Shown: piece after piece, positions 36,488 to 48,195 of the stretch | How positions within the stretch are numbered: the stretch's first letter is position 1 | Layout of the letters: each line of letters starts with the position of its first letter | The notes under the pieces: model-generated | Database searches by the model: none | Seen by the model: only the letters and a program-made list of their open reading frames with translations | Told to the model about the DNA's origin: nothing | Translations under genes and position numbers: made by a program | Source: Phyllostachys edulis | Lineage: Eukaryota > Streptophyta > Magnoliopsida > Poales > Poaceae | Assembly (NCBI GenBank): GCA_036346405.1 | Contig: CM070561.1 | Location: 29,420,215-29,484,214 of the forward strand | Direction of reading: 5' to 3' | DNA: 64,000 bases

Positions 36488-36803
36488 CTTCATTGTAAGC
36501 ACCAAAATGCTCTACTAGGATGGTGGTTAATTGCAGCATTCGAATGTAAGTGCTTGATCTTTCTTCTTCGTTTTATTTTACTTTCTGTATGAGAGAATGT
36601 TTAGAGTTGTCCATTTGTGGTGAGTCTTAAGAAGGCTGCTGCTGTGCAGCTTCATTGTAAGCACCAAAATGCTCTACTAGGATGGTGGTTAATTGTAGCA
36701 TTCAAATGTAAGTGCTTGATCTTTCTTCTTCGTTTTGTTTTACTTTCTGTATCAGAGAATGTTTAAAGTTGTCCATTTGTGGTGAGTCTTAAGAAGGCTG
36801 TTG
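36488..36803. repeat. Tandem duplication of about 162 bp
   Basis: Units 36488-36649 and 36650-36803 both start CTTCATTGTAAGCACC and contain GCTCTACTAGGATGGTGG. They differ at only a few positions, so the duplication is recent. Confidence 0.9.
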
Positions 36804-36965
36804 TTGATCACATAAATGTAAGGTAGATAGACGCATTTATCTGTTGAGACTTATTGTGATTCAGTTGTATTTACATTTACTAGATGTCTGGATGACAGTT
36901 TCTAGATGTCTAGGTGTCTTGGGGCCATGTTTACTTGCACATTGTGGGCAGGTCAAGCACGTTGA

Positions 36966-38045
36966 TTGCTATCACCAAAATAAAGGAGTTCCATCAATGA
37001 TGTTAGATAATTTATGTTGCTTCATCCATATATAATCCACTTCCTGTGTACTGAATCTGCTATTTTAGTTATAATATTGTGATATCGATTATAACTTGAA
37101 TCCAGAACTATCACCACAAAATACAGAGTTTCATCAATGATGTTATATAATTTATGTGGCTTCATCCATACATAGTCCGCTTCCTATATGCTGAATCTGC
37201 TATTTGAAGTCCATTACTTTGTATTGTGCTATCATTTATAGCTTGAGATAATATAGTTTAGCTCCTTAAAGATATTGTGATCATACATCTAATCTTATGA
37301 TGCCTTTGTCATGATCTCTGTAAGTTGTAGTCTATCAGTTCGCCCTTTAAGTTTACAATTTAGGGCCATTGGAACATGTCAATAAAACTACCTGCTGAAT
37401 CTTTTCTTAAAAAAATTACCATTGTTTTAGGACTCGAAGACTCCATATGTGACATATCAAAGGAAGCAAGAGATGCACTTTCAGGTAATATGCGTTTGTA
37501 ATACATGGTGCTAACATCTTTACATTTGCTTTGTTCATATGTATGCGAATAAGGGTTGGTAGCCCTTTTATTGGGTTGGATCAGTGATGAATTGTGTGTT
37601 TGGTGGTCGTGACCGGAGGTGAGCCTTTGTTGTGTTCAGATATCGAAATAATTAAATGCATAAACCTCTAATTCTCCTCCTCGCATTTTAGAAAGTATTT
37701 ACCTTGACTATCTGTTTCCCTTACTGCAGGTCAGTTTTTGGTTGGGTTGGATTGTTGGAATTTATCGTTGCACAAGAGTACATGACTACTATAGAGTGCG
37801 ATCTTTGTACTGACTGATAACTTGAATTCGAAACTAGCACCACACAATAAAACGTTTCATCAATGATGTTATATATTTTATGTGGCTTCATCCATACATA
37901 ATCCGCGTCCTATATACTGAATCTACTCTTTTAATTCCATTACTGTGTACTGTGCTATCGTTTATAACTTGAGGTAATATAGTTTATCTCCTCAGAGATA
38001 TTGTGATCATACATCTAATCTTATGATGATTTTATCATACTCTCC
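36966..38045. repeat. Three-copy dispersed direct repeat in the Helitron
   Basis: Copies near 36966-37075, 37107-37310 and 37831-38045 share TTCATCAATGATGTTATATA, TGGCTTCATCCATACATA and, in the last two, GATATTGTGATCATACATCT. A short exon-like stretch between splice signals (about 37433-37484) lies between copies. Confidence 0.8.
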
Positions 38046-38720
38046 CCTTTTAGCCTTTCCACTACATATAGTTATTCTAATCCTAAAATATATTGGTGCC
38101 ATGCCTATCGTGTCGACCGAATAACTCTTCTCCTGTAGATTCAAAAGATGGGTGTTTTTTTATTAGTGTTACATGCTAATCACCCCCTTAATGTTTGCTT
38201 TGCTACCTTACGTTAGGTGTTAACAATCCCTATAGCTAGATGTTATTGAAAACACTTTTAAAATTCCTTTTTTATGCAGTAGGTGCCATTGCTTGAAAAG
38301 ACTCTCTTAAGATATCTGTTTGAAAAAGGAGAAGCTAATTAGTTGTGTTGATGTTTCAAGAAGAGCATATATGTCTTTGACTTCTTTAGTTTGTGCCCCT
38401 ATGCGAATCAGATCCAAGAGGTATATATATGATGATCCAACATGGCACTACATCTAAAATTATTATGTTACTTATGTTCAGTTGTGAAATGTATATTTTA
38501 TGTCCCTAAAATGAGAAACACATGTGATGCTCCAAAATGTCACTATATCTAAAATTACTCTATTATTTATGCTCTATTGATATTTGTTATATGCATCTTT
38601 TGTTATTTTTAAGATTTGTCTTATACGCCATGGCATGTCAATCCTAATGTTCAAAAAGAAATAATTTCGGTTAGAACCTTGCCACCCGCGTACAACAGTC
38701 ACAAGCGCGCCATTTGGTAT

Positions 38721-39383
38721 GGAGGTTCAGTATGGAGGTCATGGAGCTCAACACACCACCCAGGGCTTTAGCTCATGAGGACAATGGCACAAGCCCTGAT
38801 TCCAGTGAGGCAGTGAACTTCGTGGGGGCAGTGGAAGGATGGGCCACAAAAACAAGTGCAGAAATTTCAGGTACTACACACCACATTTTGGATGGGTAGT
38901 ATTCGTGGTATGGGAAAGCAGTAGCGTAGTATATAGCCGCGACCGAAGGAATCCAACATACATATCTTTGTGACATTAGGATAACACAAGCAGTACATTG
39001 GTCTCTATTGACATTTATTCATAATGAATCATTCAGTTTTGCCTATGCCATGTTTGAAAGAATGTCTAGAAGAGTCTATTTGCACTGTCATGACTAATAT
39101 ACACTAGATTGTTATTTCTCTATTAATTTCCTTCCTCTTCTTTTACCTTCCTACTTGGCAAGATTTTTTTTCACACTTATAATAGGTATTAGGCAAATGC
39201 AATCGTCTTTCTTCAATTGCATACATTTGGTATTGTAAGGTTTGATTATTTATCTGTTTGGGTTTGTCTGATGCAGGTGCTACGTATGGTTGGTTGATTA
39301 CTAGCAAGATGGAAACAAAAAATGTTATTGCTGATAGCCCATATCATTGCCTACCTAAACTAGGCTTCATCTTTCCATTTATG
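38721..39383 (+). other. Possible captured exons, unrecognised
   Basis: Two exon-like blocks: about 38721-38870, ending AAATTTCAG/GTACTA and coding AHEDNGTSPDSSEAVNFVGA; and about 39274-39383, after TGATGCAG and before GTATGT, coding YGWLITSKMETKNVIADSP. Intervening sequence is AT-rich. I do not recognise the donor gene. Confidence 0.3.
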
Positions 39384-40640
39384 GTATGTTTTTCTCTATT
39401 ACTTATGTTGATATCATTGATGAAAAAAGCATGTCAATGTGTCAAGTCCTTAGAGGAGAGTTTAACCAATGATCACTACATGTATTCTGAAATATACTAA
39501 AGTCCTTGCAAAAATCCTTCCACATTATCTCTTTATGAATTACGTACATACATGAAATTTCCAATACCTAGGCTTAGCGTCATAGCTATTGTAGCTGTCA
39601 TGTGCCAGAAATATGATTTGCTTTAGCAACAATTGTTCGGCACAGATACCGCAACTATTACCTCAACAATTTTTATTCCCAAACTTTATCATACATCTGA
39701 AACTATTCTCAGCCACTTAATGCCACAAACGCACCAACAACATCATTTACTTTCTACATTAGCTCTACAGAACTATTTGTACTATCTACTTAAATGCGCT
39801 ATATTCCTAATGCCGCACCCAGTATCACATCTTGCATTATCTCATGCTTTTTGGTCCACTTCTACAATGACCAACCTTCCAGCAATAGCACGCATCTTAA
39901 TTTTACCTTTCTTGATCGCACTTCTACAGATCAAGTTATGGACACAGAGGTACATCTACAGCACATCTATGATTCATAATTTCATACTATTCTTGGACTA
40001 CAGATTTCAATATTTACATCCGCGCCTACATGCACTAAACTACATCGCCTCAACAGATCCTATAAACAAATCCTTATTTATGTTATCTTTCTTCATTGCA
40101 GCTAGCCAGTCACATGCAAACTTTAGCCTGATAAACCTTGCTAGAAAAATAAAACATGCACCACTCAAACAAACAACTCAAAACAAACAACCCTGCATAC
40201 ATAGCTCTAAAAACTTAATTACCATTCAAATCATTTCCTTTTGTCACTTACTTAAACATACTAGATCATCATTTCATTTAGATCTCTTTACAAATACCTG
40301 CTACATCTTTATTCTCTACACTCACAGAACACAGAAACCCAGCCTGACAGGTCTACTTTATCACCGATTAGAACTCTACCAAATCTCCCATACAAAAGGT
40401 ATGTTCACCAATCAAGTTATGTATCTTACACCATGCTAAACATTAGTTGCAGTAATTTGTGTAATATCCACAGCACATAACAATCCGTCCTGTTTCACTT
40501 TGCAGATCTACATCACCTCTTGTCAAGTCTACATCTGATCCACCCGCAAAAAAGAAAAATCATCCACAAAGAAGTCCAACGATTGATCAGAGGTCACTTT
40601 ATGAATCCACCTTGTGAAGTAAAATACAGTGCGCATTAAC
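39384..40640. other. A/C-rich stretch, long open frame of doubtful meaning
   Basis: The + strand is A/C-rich and T/C-rich, with an open frame of 268 codons (39633-40439) that shows no known family and low-complexity residues. A possible last exon (RSTSPLVKSTSDPPAKKKNH, about 40505-40620) ends in a stop. Confidence 0.25.
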
Positions 40641-41166
40641 CAGCTTCATGAACAAAAAAAACTTCTGTAGTGTGTCTTACCTCACTGATGCTTTGTGCGG
40701 TTGCTATAAACAACAACATCAGCAGCTGCTAGAATCAGTGCTTCCCAACCAGCAGCAATGATTTTTTTTTTGCTACATGTTTCATTGCTTCTGTGTATTG
40801 CTGTTCTGTAATATATAACTTTTAATGATACTAATAATCCTTTTGAACACTGCTATGTAAATATTCCTGTGTCAGCGAGCATCAGCAACAGTATTGTCTT
40901 ATTAATACTAAAACCCTGTTGCTTACTTTCTAGAAAAAAAACACCCGCACCATTTGGCACGGGTTATCTTCTAGTATCAATTAATTTCAGCACAAATGCG
41001 TGTGCACATACGCACACGAAAGCTTGCATTAGGGCATCCACAGTGCAGTTACACCAGCTGTTTCCACTTGAAATTTTTGTCTATGTGGAGAGAGAGAGAG
41101 AGGGAGAAGAAAGAGAAAGTTGTATCTTGCATGTGAACCTTATAAACAACAAGAGGTGAGGTTATG

Positions 41167-41527
41167 GAATTTTTTTTAAAAAAATAATCTATTTTTTATT
41201 CTAAAATACAGTAATAATACCTTTTTTTATTTTACAGGAATAATCATCTGTCGCTCAACTGTTGAGCGATAAGTGTCCAAGTAGCTCAACGGTTGAGTAA
41301 CTTAGACACTTGTCGCTTAACGGTTGATCCTAGTGTACAGGTCGCTTAGCTAGCAGGGCATGCATGTACACCGTTGGGCGACAAGTGTCAAGTTGCTCAA
41401 CCGTTGGGTGACTAGGGCTAGTCGTCCAACGGTTGAGCGATAGATAATTATTTCTGTAAAATAAAAAAATAGTATTATTACTGTATTTTAGAATAAAAAC
41501 TAGATTATTTATATATAAAAAAAATTC
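41167..41527. mobile_element. Mutator-type MITE 1 (361 bp)
   Basis: Flanked by TGAGGTTATG (41157-41166 and 41528-41537). The ends start GAATTTTTTTTA on both strands, and the inverted repeats extend about 90 bp each. The middle carries repeated palindromes of the form CGCTCAACNGTTGAGCGA, so the RNA or single strand would fold. Confidence 0.9.
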
Positions 41528-41619
41528 TGAGGTTATGTGAACATCACACATTTTGTGGGGCCCACCGGTTGGGAAGAGGAGGACCGACCTCAAATGCTAC
41601 GCTACGACCCCGCCTAGTG

Positions 41620-41994
41620 GAACTTTTTTATTTATTATTTAACCTTTTTTTAATTTTTATTTTAAAGTTAACCCCCAGCGCACTTTATTTTCAATTCTGA
41701 CTTCTTTGGTCACGCCACCACCCGTGGCGTGACAAAACAATGTTGTCATGCCACGGGATAAGTCTCCAAAATAGCACTTTTGGTCACGCCATTGGTCTTG
41801 GAGTGACCAAATAACACTGTCACGCCACGAGTGGTGGCGTGACAAGAGCTTGCCCAGATCTGGTGGCGTGATAAATATGTTGTTTTGTCACGCCACCACC
41901 CATGGCGTGACCAAAGGGGTCAGAATTGGAAATAAAGTGCGCCGGGGTTAACTTTAAAATAAAATTAAAAAAGGATTAATTAATAAAAAAAATC
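41620..41994. mobile_element. Mutator-type MITE 2 (375 bp)
   Basis: Flanked by CGCCTAGTG (41611-41619 and 41995-42003). The inverted ends share TTTTAAAGTTAACCCC and GCGCACTTTATTT. The interior repeats GGTCACGCCACCACCC and its complement GGGTGGTGGCGTGAC, giving nested hairpins. Confidence 0.9.
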
Positions 41995-42330
41995 CGCCTA
42001 GTGCCAGGGACGCCACTGGTTGATTTGGAAGGCAGATTCAGCCGGGTCCGGTCTCTGGTGGCTCGAAATCAGTCGGTGGCAATGATGTACAGAGGAGATA
42101 TGAGGGCGGTGGTGAGGGAGAGGTTAGCCGACTAAGAGAGGAAAGAGGTGGCAGCGTTGAGGGAGGGTGACGGAGAGGTTAGCGGAGATGGAATACTGGC
42201 AGCGATTGTCAGGGTTAGGAGATGTTAGGTGAGGGAGAGAAAGAGAGAAGGGTGAGCTGAGCGAAGATAAAAGCTTACTAATAGGTGGGTCTAGAGTTGG
42301 TGAAAAAATGGATTGGAGGGATTGTTTATA

Positions 42331-43179
42331 GGGAAAATTAGCTCAGTGACATCGCATTAGAGCGTAATCGAAGGAACGACACTTCGTTCATGATATACTG
42401 GAAAATAACATCGCGAATACCAAAAAATTAGACGAATGACATCGCCGCTAGTTACTTCCGTTTCCTAAATTTTTTAAATATAGAAACTGAGCTCAAAAAA
42501 TTATCAATTTTTTTGTGGAGCCTCCCAACATAGTTTAATTGCTTGTGTATTTTTTTCAAAACTTTATACGTTCTAATTTTGTCTCTAAAATTCATTTAAG
42601 TATACTGTTTGTAGGAATTTTCTAATATATAAAATGAGGTGCAAAAATTATGATTTTTTTTCAATCTCCTTACATGGTGGACTTAATTGTGTAATTTTTC
42701 TAGAATTTTTAAAAATTAATTAATGCAATTTTATAATGTCCTTACATTATGAAATATTAGACTCCTCACACAAAGGACATTATGAAATTGCATTACTTAA
42801 TTTTGTAAAATTTTGAAAAAATTACACAATCAAGTCCATGTATAAGGAGCCCGAAAATTTTTTTCATAATGTTTGGACCTCATTTTCTATATTAGAAAAT
42901 TCCTACAAATAGTATACTTAAATGAATTTTAGAGACAAAATTAGAACGATAAAGTTTTTTAAAAATACACAAGCAATTAAATCAGGTTTGGAGGCTCTAA
43001 AAAATTGATAATTTTTGAGCTCAGCTTATATTTTTAAAAAATTCTATAATGGAACTAATCAAGGCGTATGTCATTTGTCTAATTTTTTGGTGTTCATGAT
43101 GTTATTTTTCAGTGCATCACGAATAGAGTGTCGTTCCTCCGATTACGCTCTAACACGATGTCACTGAGCTAATTTTCCC
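42331..43179. mobile_element. Mutator-type foldback element 3 (849 bp)
   Basis: Flanked by TTGTTTATA (42322-42330) and TTGTTTCTA (43180-43188), a 9-bp duplication with one change. The two halves are inverted copies almost along their whole length, meeting near 42740-42785. The tips read GGGAAAATTAGCTCAGTGAC. A transcript would form one very long imperfect hairpin. Confidence 0.9.
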
Positions 43180-43447
43180 TTGTTTCTAAGGTTGTATCTA
43201 GATGATGCAGAGAGTTTTAGATACAACTTTAGATATGATGAATGTAGATGCCCTTAGTAGTCCCTCCCTCTGCGAGCTCGCTTGTTGTCTGCAATCCACA
43301 TGTTAGAATGGGTAAATTACAAAAGAAAAAGCATTAATTTAATCCATTTTAATTGCAAATGAAGATTTGCATGATCCAGTCGTGCATATTGCAATACGAA
43401 AGAATGAGTAGTTTTTTGTAGGTCATCCGCTGAAAGGTGTTCATTAC

Positions 43448-44107
43448 TAGGGATGGGAAATGGTAAAGGATAATCCGTTTTATCCGATATTCATAACCAA
43501 GAAAATACAAATGTGGTAAGTAAAATCCGCATTCGAATAGTATTTATATCTGTATTCGGTGTTATTCGTATCCGGAAAAATGGATAGTATTCGTATCCGT
43601 ATTCGGTGTTATTCATATCCGGAAAAAAACCCGGATAGTATCCGAAAAAACAAATACTATCCAGGTAAAATGAAAACGAATACTATCTATTTTTTCCCGG
43701 ATACGAATACGAATGCTATCCATTTTTTCCCGGATACGAATACTATCCATTTTTCCCGGATACGAATACGAATACTATCCATTTTTTCCCAGATACGAAT
43801 ACAAATACTATCTGAATTTTTCTTGAAGCATTTATGTTTCGCCGGGGTCTTGATTCGGTGCCGAATATGTGGCTGTTGGGTATTGCTACGACTCGTGTAG
43901 ACTATAGTCATATAGTCATGTTACATAAATTTGTTCTACCAAGATTTGTCGCAAAAGTTGTAGGATATTCGCATTCGACCGAATTGAGTACATATTCGAT
44001 TCGAATTCGTATTCGTATTCGTATTCGAGAATGTTCGAATTCGTATTTGTATTCGTTTTAAAAATATTGATTTGTATTCAAGACTATTCGATTCGTTTCC
44101 ATTCCTA
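43448..44107. mobile_element. hAT-type MITE filled with a minisatellite (660 bp)
   Basis: Flanked by TTCATTAC (43440-43447 and 44108-44115), an 8-bp duplication. The left end is TAGGGATGGGAAATGG; the complement of the right end is TAGGAATGGAAACG. Most of the interior is degenerate GAATAC / TTCGTATCCG repeats, orientated GTATTCG on the left, CGAATAC in the middle and TTCGTATTCG on the right. No transposase. Confidence 0.9.
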
Positions 44108-44115
44108 TTCATTAC

Positions 44116-44747
44116 AAAGCAATTACGTACATGAATTCCTGTTAATTTTCCAGCCAGATGGCATGCAAGATTTTTAATCAATCCTTTCGTAAGTGACAAA
44201 TGAATCATTCTACACTGGTAAGTTAGTTTAATACGAGTGCTAGAGGTGTGGTTCCACGTCCTCCACTGTACCTAATTTAAAGCACACCGACTGTGAATAA
44301 TCAACTGCGTATCGATGAGACGGTGGGAGTGTTCATATAGGAAGGAAATTTGCTAGAGAGGTCTCACGTGAGGTTGCTCCCTATCAGCCATTAACTTCTA
44401 CTCTATCAACAAAATCAACAGCTGATGAAATAGGGTCTTACGCCAGACCCTCCCCATCAAATTTTCATCCGTTCATAGGAGCCCCTGGGTGTCTCGGTAA
44501 AAATGGAGCACAGCTATGCGCACCAAATTTTATGTGTTAACTCGTGCTATATTTGATTGAACGGTGTATATGAATGTATATAGTTGGTGTAGGCCATGGG
44601 TAGAAATAAGAGTACACATCATATGATTTTTAAATTCAATTACCACAAAGTTATTAGTTTGTGAAGTATCGTTCCCGTAAAAGTGTGCTGCTAGCATTCC
44701 CTCACCGACGGCTTTACCTGAAGAGAGATATATAGAGTGACTATATA
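44116..44747 (+). other. Intergenic region upstream of the plantacyanin gene
   Basis: No gene. An approximately 90-bp segment at 44429-44517 (GGGTCTTACGCCAGACCC ... AAAATGGAGCACAGCT) also occurs at 44826-44910 and in the orphan promoter copy at 4739-4822, so it is duplicated within this upstream region. Confidence 0.6.
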
Positions 44748-45227
44748 GTACATGTGCTTGTTTATGTACTACACAGTACACGCACATTTTCCACCACGCA
44801 CAATTCATCATACAAAGTTTCTAGGGTCTCACGCCAGACCTTCCCTCATCAAATTTTCTACCGTTCATAGAAGGAGCCCCCGGGTCTATCGGTAAAAATG
44901 GAGCACAGCTAAAAATTGTAGCTAAAAAAGACAGTAGGTATAAAAAAAATGTAAATACAAAAACAGAACGATAAAAACATTCTAAATAAAAATTGTACCT
45001 TGATAACGGGAGCCCATATATTTTTAGACAAAGACCTAGCTTGTTCATGCTAGCTTACTCATACACCACACCAGTTTGGTGGGGCAATCTAATACTTGCT
45101 AAGGAATCAAAAAGTAGTACATGTGCACTAACAAGTAACAGCAATATACCAGTATATATAGGACCACGAAGCTTGCTATAGATTGTGAGCACAGCAAATT
45201 AGATAAGAACACTACACTTTGCAGTAG
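44748..45227 (+). promoter_or_regulatory. Plantacyanin promoter region (source of the orphan copy)
   Basis: Upstream region shared with 4666-5121. A TATA box (TATATATA, 45153-45160) lies 105 bp before the start codon, placing a likely transcription start near 45185-45190 and a leader of about 75 bases. Confidence 0.75.
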
Positions 45228-45264
45228 CAACTAGTGTGTGAGATCCTAGGCACATAACTAAGCC

Positions 45265-45442
45265 ATGGGAAGAGGCAGCTGCAGTGCAAACCTTTTGGCT
45301 CTTGGTTTGATGCTTCTTGTGTGTTCAGCAACGGTACTTGCTGAAACCCATGTCGTTGGAGACGCAAAGGGCTGGGGGTTCTCCGTTGCATATGACAGTT
45401 GGGCCAGTGGGAGGGCTTTCGCGGCTGGTGACACGCTCGGTA

Positions 45443-45481
<39 letters not shown>

Positions 45482-47846
45482 GTGTGTGAAGCTAAACTTG
45501 CAATGCATGTGAAGTTTGGGACTTCTTAATCCATTTAGGGTTATAGCGGTTCACTTTTGGCTTATATCTCTGATCAGGTCAACTAAGCCTTAAAGTTACA
45601 AAAAAAGTACTTAGTATGTAGCTTAGAAGTTCCAAGTTCTGACTTCTAACTGTTCTAACGGATTAAGGAAAGCTCAGTGTAACACTCTGGCCCAACACCG
45701 AGCCTGGAATGCTACTAAATTACCTCAACTACCAATTTAAAGACACCCGAACTGCTTAATGATCAACACAATAGATAGTAATACTAAATAGGGAACCAAA
45801 TAGAGGATAATCAATCCAACGAATGAATAATCAACTTATAACTATCATCTAAGCCTAATCAACAATTATCAAATCCTAGAAGGAATTATTCATCACACCA
45901 AAATAAACGTTTACACGGCCAATTAATTCATTTGAGTGAAGAAAGTGTGATTTTCCATGTGTGCTAGCCATCCCCATGTGAGATGCTATCAACGACTACA
46001 TAAAGAAACGATGCATTATCAAAAATCTATCATTCTCATTCTCATTGTCAACAATATAATTATCATGTATGCAAATGCTATGACGCACCTCTTTCAGCTG
46101 ATACCGGTGTAGCGATGTGTTCACCCATCGGTGACACACCTTTCTCCCCCACCTTCTTGAGGGAGCAGTCCCTATCTCTGTAGGATTTTAACATGGGGCA
46201 TGCCGAATTAGCCATAAACATGACAGTACTCATCGCCCTAGCCCTTATGCAAGTGAATGATGCAATAATTCATTAAACATTACTATTCTCACCATGTCAT
46301 CCCCATGGTAGTTGCATCAATATCACAATATAACTCTTTTCATCAATATTACCATGGCAAATATTTAACTTAACACAATATAAATAAATCTCATAGCAAA
46401 TAAACCAACATGACAACGGCAACCACCCGTTGTTCACCATTATACGAAGCACTTGCCTCTTTTGCTTCTAGGAGCCGGATGATGCAAAGGAGGCATGACG
46501 CTTGAAGCAACACTCCTTAGACAATGAATTGATATACATTCCAATAACATGCCAGACACAGTACCAAAACATCACATAATTCTCCCTAGCATGATTATGC
46601 AAAAACGATGCAAATAACTTGATTCTACCGATCAACATACCCACTGTCTCAGTAATAAAAATGCTCTAACTTTCACATATGTATCCCAAATCCAGCAAAC
46701 TAAGACTTTCCGGAATCCTCACTAAAAAACCTAAAACTTACTAGTTAGGACTAACCTCTGATTCTACCATTTTATTCCCCGTATCCTTTCCCGAAGACCA
46801 TCTCAGAATCTGTCAGGACAGTCCGTTTCACAATTTTGTATCCTTAATTCTAAAACTTAAACAAGTATGAACTATACCAGTTCTAGAAACTAAACAAAAT
46901 TTCCTAACTTATTAAAGTTATCACCATATTTTAATTCTGCCATTTACTATAAGAAACTGACTCATCTTCACAACATCTATCAGGTATGTCCAAATTCTCG
47001 ATAGCGACATTCCCGAGGCCATACCTTTTCACTCACTACTCCGGTTATAATAATCCAGACCTTCCTGGAAAGCTAACGATATTATCTAACTTTTCTCTAA
47101 TTAGGCAGACCTCTGAATCCGAGTCTAGATATCCCTAATTACCCCTGCAAGGATCTGTGCCACAACTCGACGAACTAGGGCAGAACAACATCTACTCTTC
47201 TCATTGACCAAACATCCTAAAAATTAAATAGCGATTAAACTAGGGTAATCTAAAGGATTTTAGATCGTTACCCTTACAGATCATGGCGAAGGTCACAAAT
47301 TTCCCATGAAACCTCCTCTTCCCCCCTTCTTTAATTTCTTCTTCCTTTTCCTCCTTCATTCCCTTTCTTCTTGCTGGCCAACTCCCTTCTGATCCTCAGC
47401 TTCTTTGGCCAATAGCGACGTGTGTTGCACAGAGGGAGGAGGGGCGGCACCAAGATGGACAGGAGCAGGAGATGGCGCAAGGGGGAGGGGCGACTTGGGG
47501 GTGGAGGCGCAAGGGGGCCGGGGCGGCTTGAGGAGGGGTGGGGCGTCTAGGTTAGGGTTGCCACCCCCTCTTGGGCTCTATATGGCTGGGCGGTCCTCAT
47601 GGGCCAAGTTCCCCTCTTAAGAAAATTCAAAATTTACACCTCTAAATTTCTTCTAAAATTATCTCTAATCCTTTTAGGTCCTCTAATAATAAACAAAATA
47701 TTACACTCAGATCATCAATGGTGGACACATGAAGGGTTTTCTAACATAACAAGTCAACAAAACTAGAGGTGTATCAGAGTTCTTTCTTCTTTAATGTAAC
47801 GAATTGCGTGTTCTAAAGTAAAAGAAGAAAAGTCAACAAAATTAAT

Positions 47847-47885
<39 letters not shown>

Positions 47886-48195
47886 AGAAGATGAAATGGA
47901 ACATAAAGAGCATACCTTGAATGTGGCAACCTTGTCATGAACTTATGATCTAGGATAACATTGGGGAGAACTAATACTTGTGGGTGCAGTTTTCAACTTC
48001 CAGGCGGGCGGGCACAACGTGGTGGCCGTGGGCGCATCGGAGTACCGGAGCTGCAAGGTGCGCAGTGCCGCGGAGTCAGTAGCCTCAACGGCGGGGAGCA
48101 AGAAGTTTGATCTCAAGAACGGTGTGAACTACTTCATCTGCGGTGTTCCCGGCCACTGCTCCGCCGGGATGAAGCTCCGAGTTGTCGCCAACTGA
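45265..48195 (+). CDS. Plantacyanin (basic blue, type-1 copper protein)
   Basis: Two exons, 45265-45439 and 47990-48195, join in frame across a GT...AG intron to give 126 residues, the usual plantacyanin length. Residues 1-26 form a signal peptide (hydrophobic LLALGLMLLVCSATVLA), so the product should be secreted. The mature part has the phytocyanin pattern: VVGDAKGWGF, then copper ligands His67 (GGHN), Cys109, His114 and Met119 (YFICGVPGHCSAGM), and a probable Cys80-Cys115 disulfide. Phytocyanins are small electron-transfer cupredoxins of the extracellular space; plantacyanins lack a membrane anchor, as here. The intron (2550 bp) contains a 2.0 kb solo LTR and CT repeats near both ends. No stop or frameshift is seen, so the gene may be functional. 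Confidence 0.93.
45445..45478. repeat. CT microsatellite at the intron start
   Basis: About 17 CT units begin six bases after the GT donor. Confidence 0.95.
45678..47705 (-). mobile_element. Solo LTR in the plantacyanin intron (2.0 kb)
   Basis: Flanked by CTCAG (45673-45677 and 47706-47710). The + strand starts TGTAACACTCTGG and ends AATATTACA. A GC-rich leader (47400-47600) and the TATA-like CATATAGAGCCC on the - strand (about 47575) suggest - orientation. Internal genes are absent. It shares its + strand start (TGTAACACTCTGGCC) and an internal GAAGCAACAC(T/C)CCTTAGACAA segment with 53901-56296. Confidence 0.85.
47850..47882. repeat. CT microsatellite near the intron end
   Basis: About 16 CT units, 107 bases before exon 2. 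Confidence 0.95.

Larger units (their letters stand above)
35306..40974 (+). mobile_element. Probable Helitron with captured or amplified sequence
   Basis: The left end TCTACACTAATATAA follows an A. The right end is a hairpin (ACCCG...CGGGT, 40943-40964), then six bases, CTAG (40971-40974) and a T. That is the Helitron signature: TC start, 3' hairpin, CTRR end, insertion between A and T, no target duplication. The interior has a GC/CT-rich minisatellite block, two generations of tandem or dispersed duplications and possible exon pieces with splice sites. No Rep/helicase was seen, so it would be non-autonomous. The left boundary is the less certain one. Confidence 0.6.
41032..43253. mobile_element. 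PIF/Harbinger-like (Tourist-type) element hosting three MITEs
   Basis: Left end GGGCATCCACAGTGCAG. The complement of the right end reads GGGCATCTACATTCATC. TTA flanks both (41029-41031 and 43254-43256), as for Harbinger elements. Without the three nested MITEs it is about 610 bp, with a GA-rich segment at 41087-41120 and G-rich sequence at 42005-42280. No transposase. Confidence 0.65.

Noticed and set aside
39633..40439. 268-codon open frame
   Set aside because: A/C-rich low-complexity translation inside the probable Helitron, no conserved motif; kept only as a note.
43559..43911. Open frames in the GAATAC repeats
   Set aside because: Translation of a 12-bp type minisatellite within a hAT MITE.
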